NCBI RefSeq assembly: GCF_024228315.1
Contig: NZ_CP100454.1
Coordinates: 1,612,001-1,676,000, forward strand
Reading direction: 5' to 3'
DNA from: Halomarina pelagica
GTDB taxonomy: Archaea > Halobacteriota > Halobacteria > Halobacteriales > Haloarculaceae
Length of the DNA stretch: 64,000 nucleotides
Shown: piece after piece, positions 62,775 to 64,000 of the stretch
Layout of the letters: each line of letters starts with the position of its first letter
How positions within the stretch are numbered: the first letter of the stretch is position 1
Notes under the pieces: model-generated
Seen by the model: the letters and a program-made list of their open reading frames with translations, nothing else
Databases searched by the model: none
Told to the model about the DNA's origin: nothing
Program-made: the position numbers and the translations under genes

Positions 62775-63671
62775 ATGGCGAGGAACCGACCGGGGACGCG
62801 CCCGCTCGACAGTCCGCCCGAGAGCGCCGGTGACCACCTGAAGGGAGCGGCGGCGATCGTGGTGCTGTTTCTCGTCCCGCTCAGCGTGATCCTGGCGTTC
62901 GTCATCGGCGTCGGACCGGGGTTGTACGACTTCACCGCCACCGCGAACGCGACCGACGGATCGGGTGCGGGGAACGCGACGAACGCCACGAACGCCACGA
63001 ACGCGACCGGCGGACCCGCCGACGCTGCCGGGGCGGGGACGACGGAGCAGGGGGCGACGCCGACGACCACCGAGGCCCCCCGAGACGCTCCGACGGACGA
63101 ACCACCGACGGAGACGCCCGAGGCGACGCCGACGGAGGCGTCCGCGTCGACGCCCGAGGAGACCCCCGGAGCGACGTCCACCGAGACGCCGGCGGGGACG
63201 CCGACGCCCGCGCGGACAGCTACACCAACGCCGACCGCGACGGACACGCCGACACCCACGCCGACGCCTACCCCCACGCCCGCGCCGGAGAGCCACACGC
63301 TGGTGGTCGAACGGGCTGACGAGAACGCGTCGGCGAACTACACCGTGACCGTCAGCGGGGAGATCCGGCGGGACGCCTCCGTGGAGTCGGACGACGCGAT
63401 CGGCGGGGACGGTCGGAACGTGACCGGGACGATCGCCGACGCGCGCGACGCGTACACGTTCACCGGCGAGGTCGAGCGCGCGGAGGTGGTCGGGAACGCG
63501 ACGATCAGCGTCGACGGCGAGGTCGTCGCTCGGAGTTCGGCGAGCGAGTCGAACGGGGCGGACGGGAGCGGCGCGAACGAGACCAGCGCGAACGAGACGA
63601 ACGCGACCGACGCCGACCGGACGAGCGCGAGTAACGCAAACGAGATCGACACGACCAACGAGAGCGGCTGA
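62775..63671 (+). CDS. Membrane-anchored Thr/Pro-rich surface protein
   Basis: A 298-residue protein. Residues about 23-50 form one anchor helix (GAAAIVVLFLVPLSVILAFVIGVG). Next are NAT repeats with many N-glycosylation sequons, a Thr/Pro/Glu stalk (PTPTPTPTPAP), a beta-rich domain of about 85 residues (SHTLVVERADENASANYTVTVSGEI) and a NET/Ser tail. No PGF-CTERM. Positive-inside topology puts the C-terminus outside. It resembles the domain order of the protein at 1-730. Confidence 0.8.
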   Translation: MARNRPGTRPLDSPPESAGDHLKGAAAIVVLFLVPLSVILAFVIGVGPGLYDFTATANATDGSGAGNATNATNATNATGGPADAAGAGTTEQGATPTTTEAPRDAPTDEPPTETPEATPTEASASTPEETPGATSTETPAGTPTPARTATPTPTATDTPTPTPTPTPTPAPESHTLVVERADENASANYTVTVSGEIRRDASVESDDAIGGDGRNVTGTIADARDAYTFTGEVERAEVVGNATISVDGEVVARSSASESNGADGSGANETSANETNATDADRTSASNANEIDTTNESG

Positions 63672-63697
63672 CGCGGTCGCCGACGAGGGCGATTCCC

Positions 63698-64000
63698 TCA
63701 GGCGGAGCTGAGGACGGCGACCGGGCAGGGGGCGTTCTTGATGATGTACTCGACGCGGTGGCCGAAGAACGCCCGTTCGGAGACGGGACGGATGCTCGAC
63801 CCCATCAGGACCAGGTCGTGGCCCCCCTCCTCGATCAGCCGGAGCATCTCCTCTTCGGGCTCCTCGCGGGCGACGAAGACGCGCGTGCTCACCTCGACGC
63901 CCGTCCGCCGGCCGCGGTCGGCCGCCTCGTCGACGATCTCCTCGCCGAACTCGATCAGCGAGCGGACGTTCTGGTTCCGGCGGGCGACGAACCGGTCGTT
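63698..64000 (-). CDS. UspA domain protein (N-terminal part cut by window edge)
   Basis: The C-terminal 100 residues of a universal-stress domain, open to the right edge. RRNQNVRSLIEFGEEIVDEAADRG, GVEVSTRVFVAREEP, LVLMGSSIRPVSERAFFGHRVEYIIKNAPCPVAVLSS include the ATP loop. The GSS..PVSERAFFGHRVEYI form is common in Usp domains fused to or paired with transporters, so the full protein could be a permease-Usp fusion. Confidence 0.85.
   Translation of the reverse strand, partial: NDRFVARRNQNVRSLIEFGEEIVDEAADRGRRTGVEVSTRVFVAREEPEEEMLRLIEEGGHDLVLMGSSIRPVSERAFFGHRVEYIIKNAPCPVAVLSSA

Noticed and set aside
63060-63300. Short regular repeats resembling a CRISPR array
   Set aside because: They encode a Thr/Pro stalk (PTPTPTP) in frame; there are no unique spacers of constant length.

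Overview
The window is from a GC-rich extreme halophile of the class Halobacteria. The proteins are strongly acidic. The gene set is haloarchaeal: an arl (archaellum) cluster, cdrL-cdrS-ftsZ2, Bat-type (bacterio-opsin activator-like) regulators, aEF1A, NcsA, RIO2, an archaeal proteasome and Tat-exported proteases. Many promoters are of the leaderless TATA type. The species cannot be named from the sequence alone.

Layout. 1-7.4 kb: the start of a PGF-CTERM surface protein (cut by the left edge), an M24 peptidase, small zinc and membrane proteins, aEF1A away from its usual partner, two HTH-10 regulators and a phosphoesterase. 7.4-19.5 kb: motility. On the minus strand one archaellin gene starts a tight chain that runs through a small exported protein, a large GT-C-like membrane protein, a DUF7500-like protein, a MinD/ParA ATPase and its ATGA-coupled partner. 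Divergent from it is arlCE-F-G-H-I-J plus a lone arlD. 19.5-34.9 kb: late cobalamin synthesis and salvage (cbiP, an adenosyltransferase, cbiA; then a seven-gene overlapping operon HAD-cbiB-cobS-cobY-cobT-cobD-cbiZ). It is interrupted by regulators, a possible toxin-antitoxin pair, and a small gene bracketed by two tRNA-like structures. 35-38 kb: small haloarchaeal families, a UspA protein, and a tRNA-Tyr gene with a duplicated 3' end (an attachment-site scar). 38-40.3 kb: cdrL, an operator-rich promoter, cdrS and ftsZ2. 40.4-46.8 kb: NcsA, a methyltransferase, endonuclease IV, lipoate ligase, a candidate ncRNA and a repeat-rich spacer. 47-50 kb: a beta-alpha proteasome gene pair, an ArsR-like zinc protein and a DJ-1/PfpI protein. 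50-54 kb: a Tat-exported subtilase and two hyper-acidic repeat proteins. 54-60.4 kb: two large PAS/GAF/HTH-10 regulators and LtrA. 60.5-64 kb: a thioesterase, a SUI1 factor, RIO2, a Thr/Pro-rich membrane-anchored protein, and the C-terminus of a UspA domain (cut by the right edge).

How the parts connect. The archaellin chain and the arl operon diverge from one spacer, so filament subunit, envelope functions, positioning ATPase and motor are probably expressed together. The cobalamin genes cover amidation, adenosylation, salvage by CbiZ and nucleotide-loop assembly, but no corrin-ring methylation genes are present here. The least explained items are the tRNA-like bracket around the gene at 27.6-27.8 kb, the archaellin-to-MinD chain, the repeated GTAAGAC/GTCTTAC sites upstream of cdrS, and the acidic repeat proteins at 51.8-53.8 kb.
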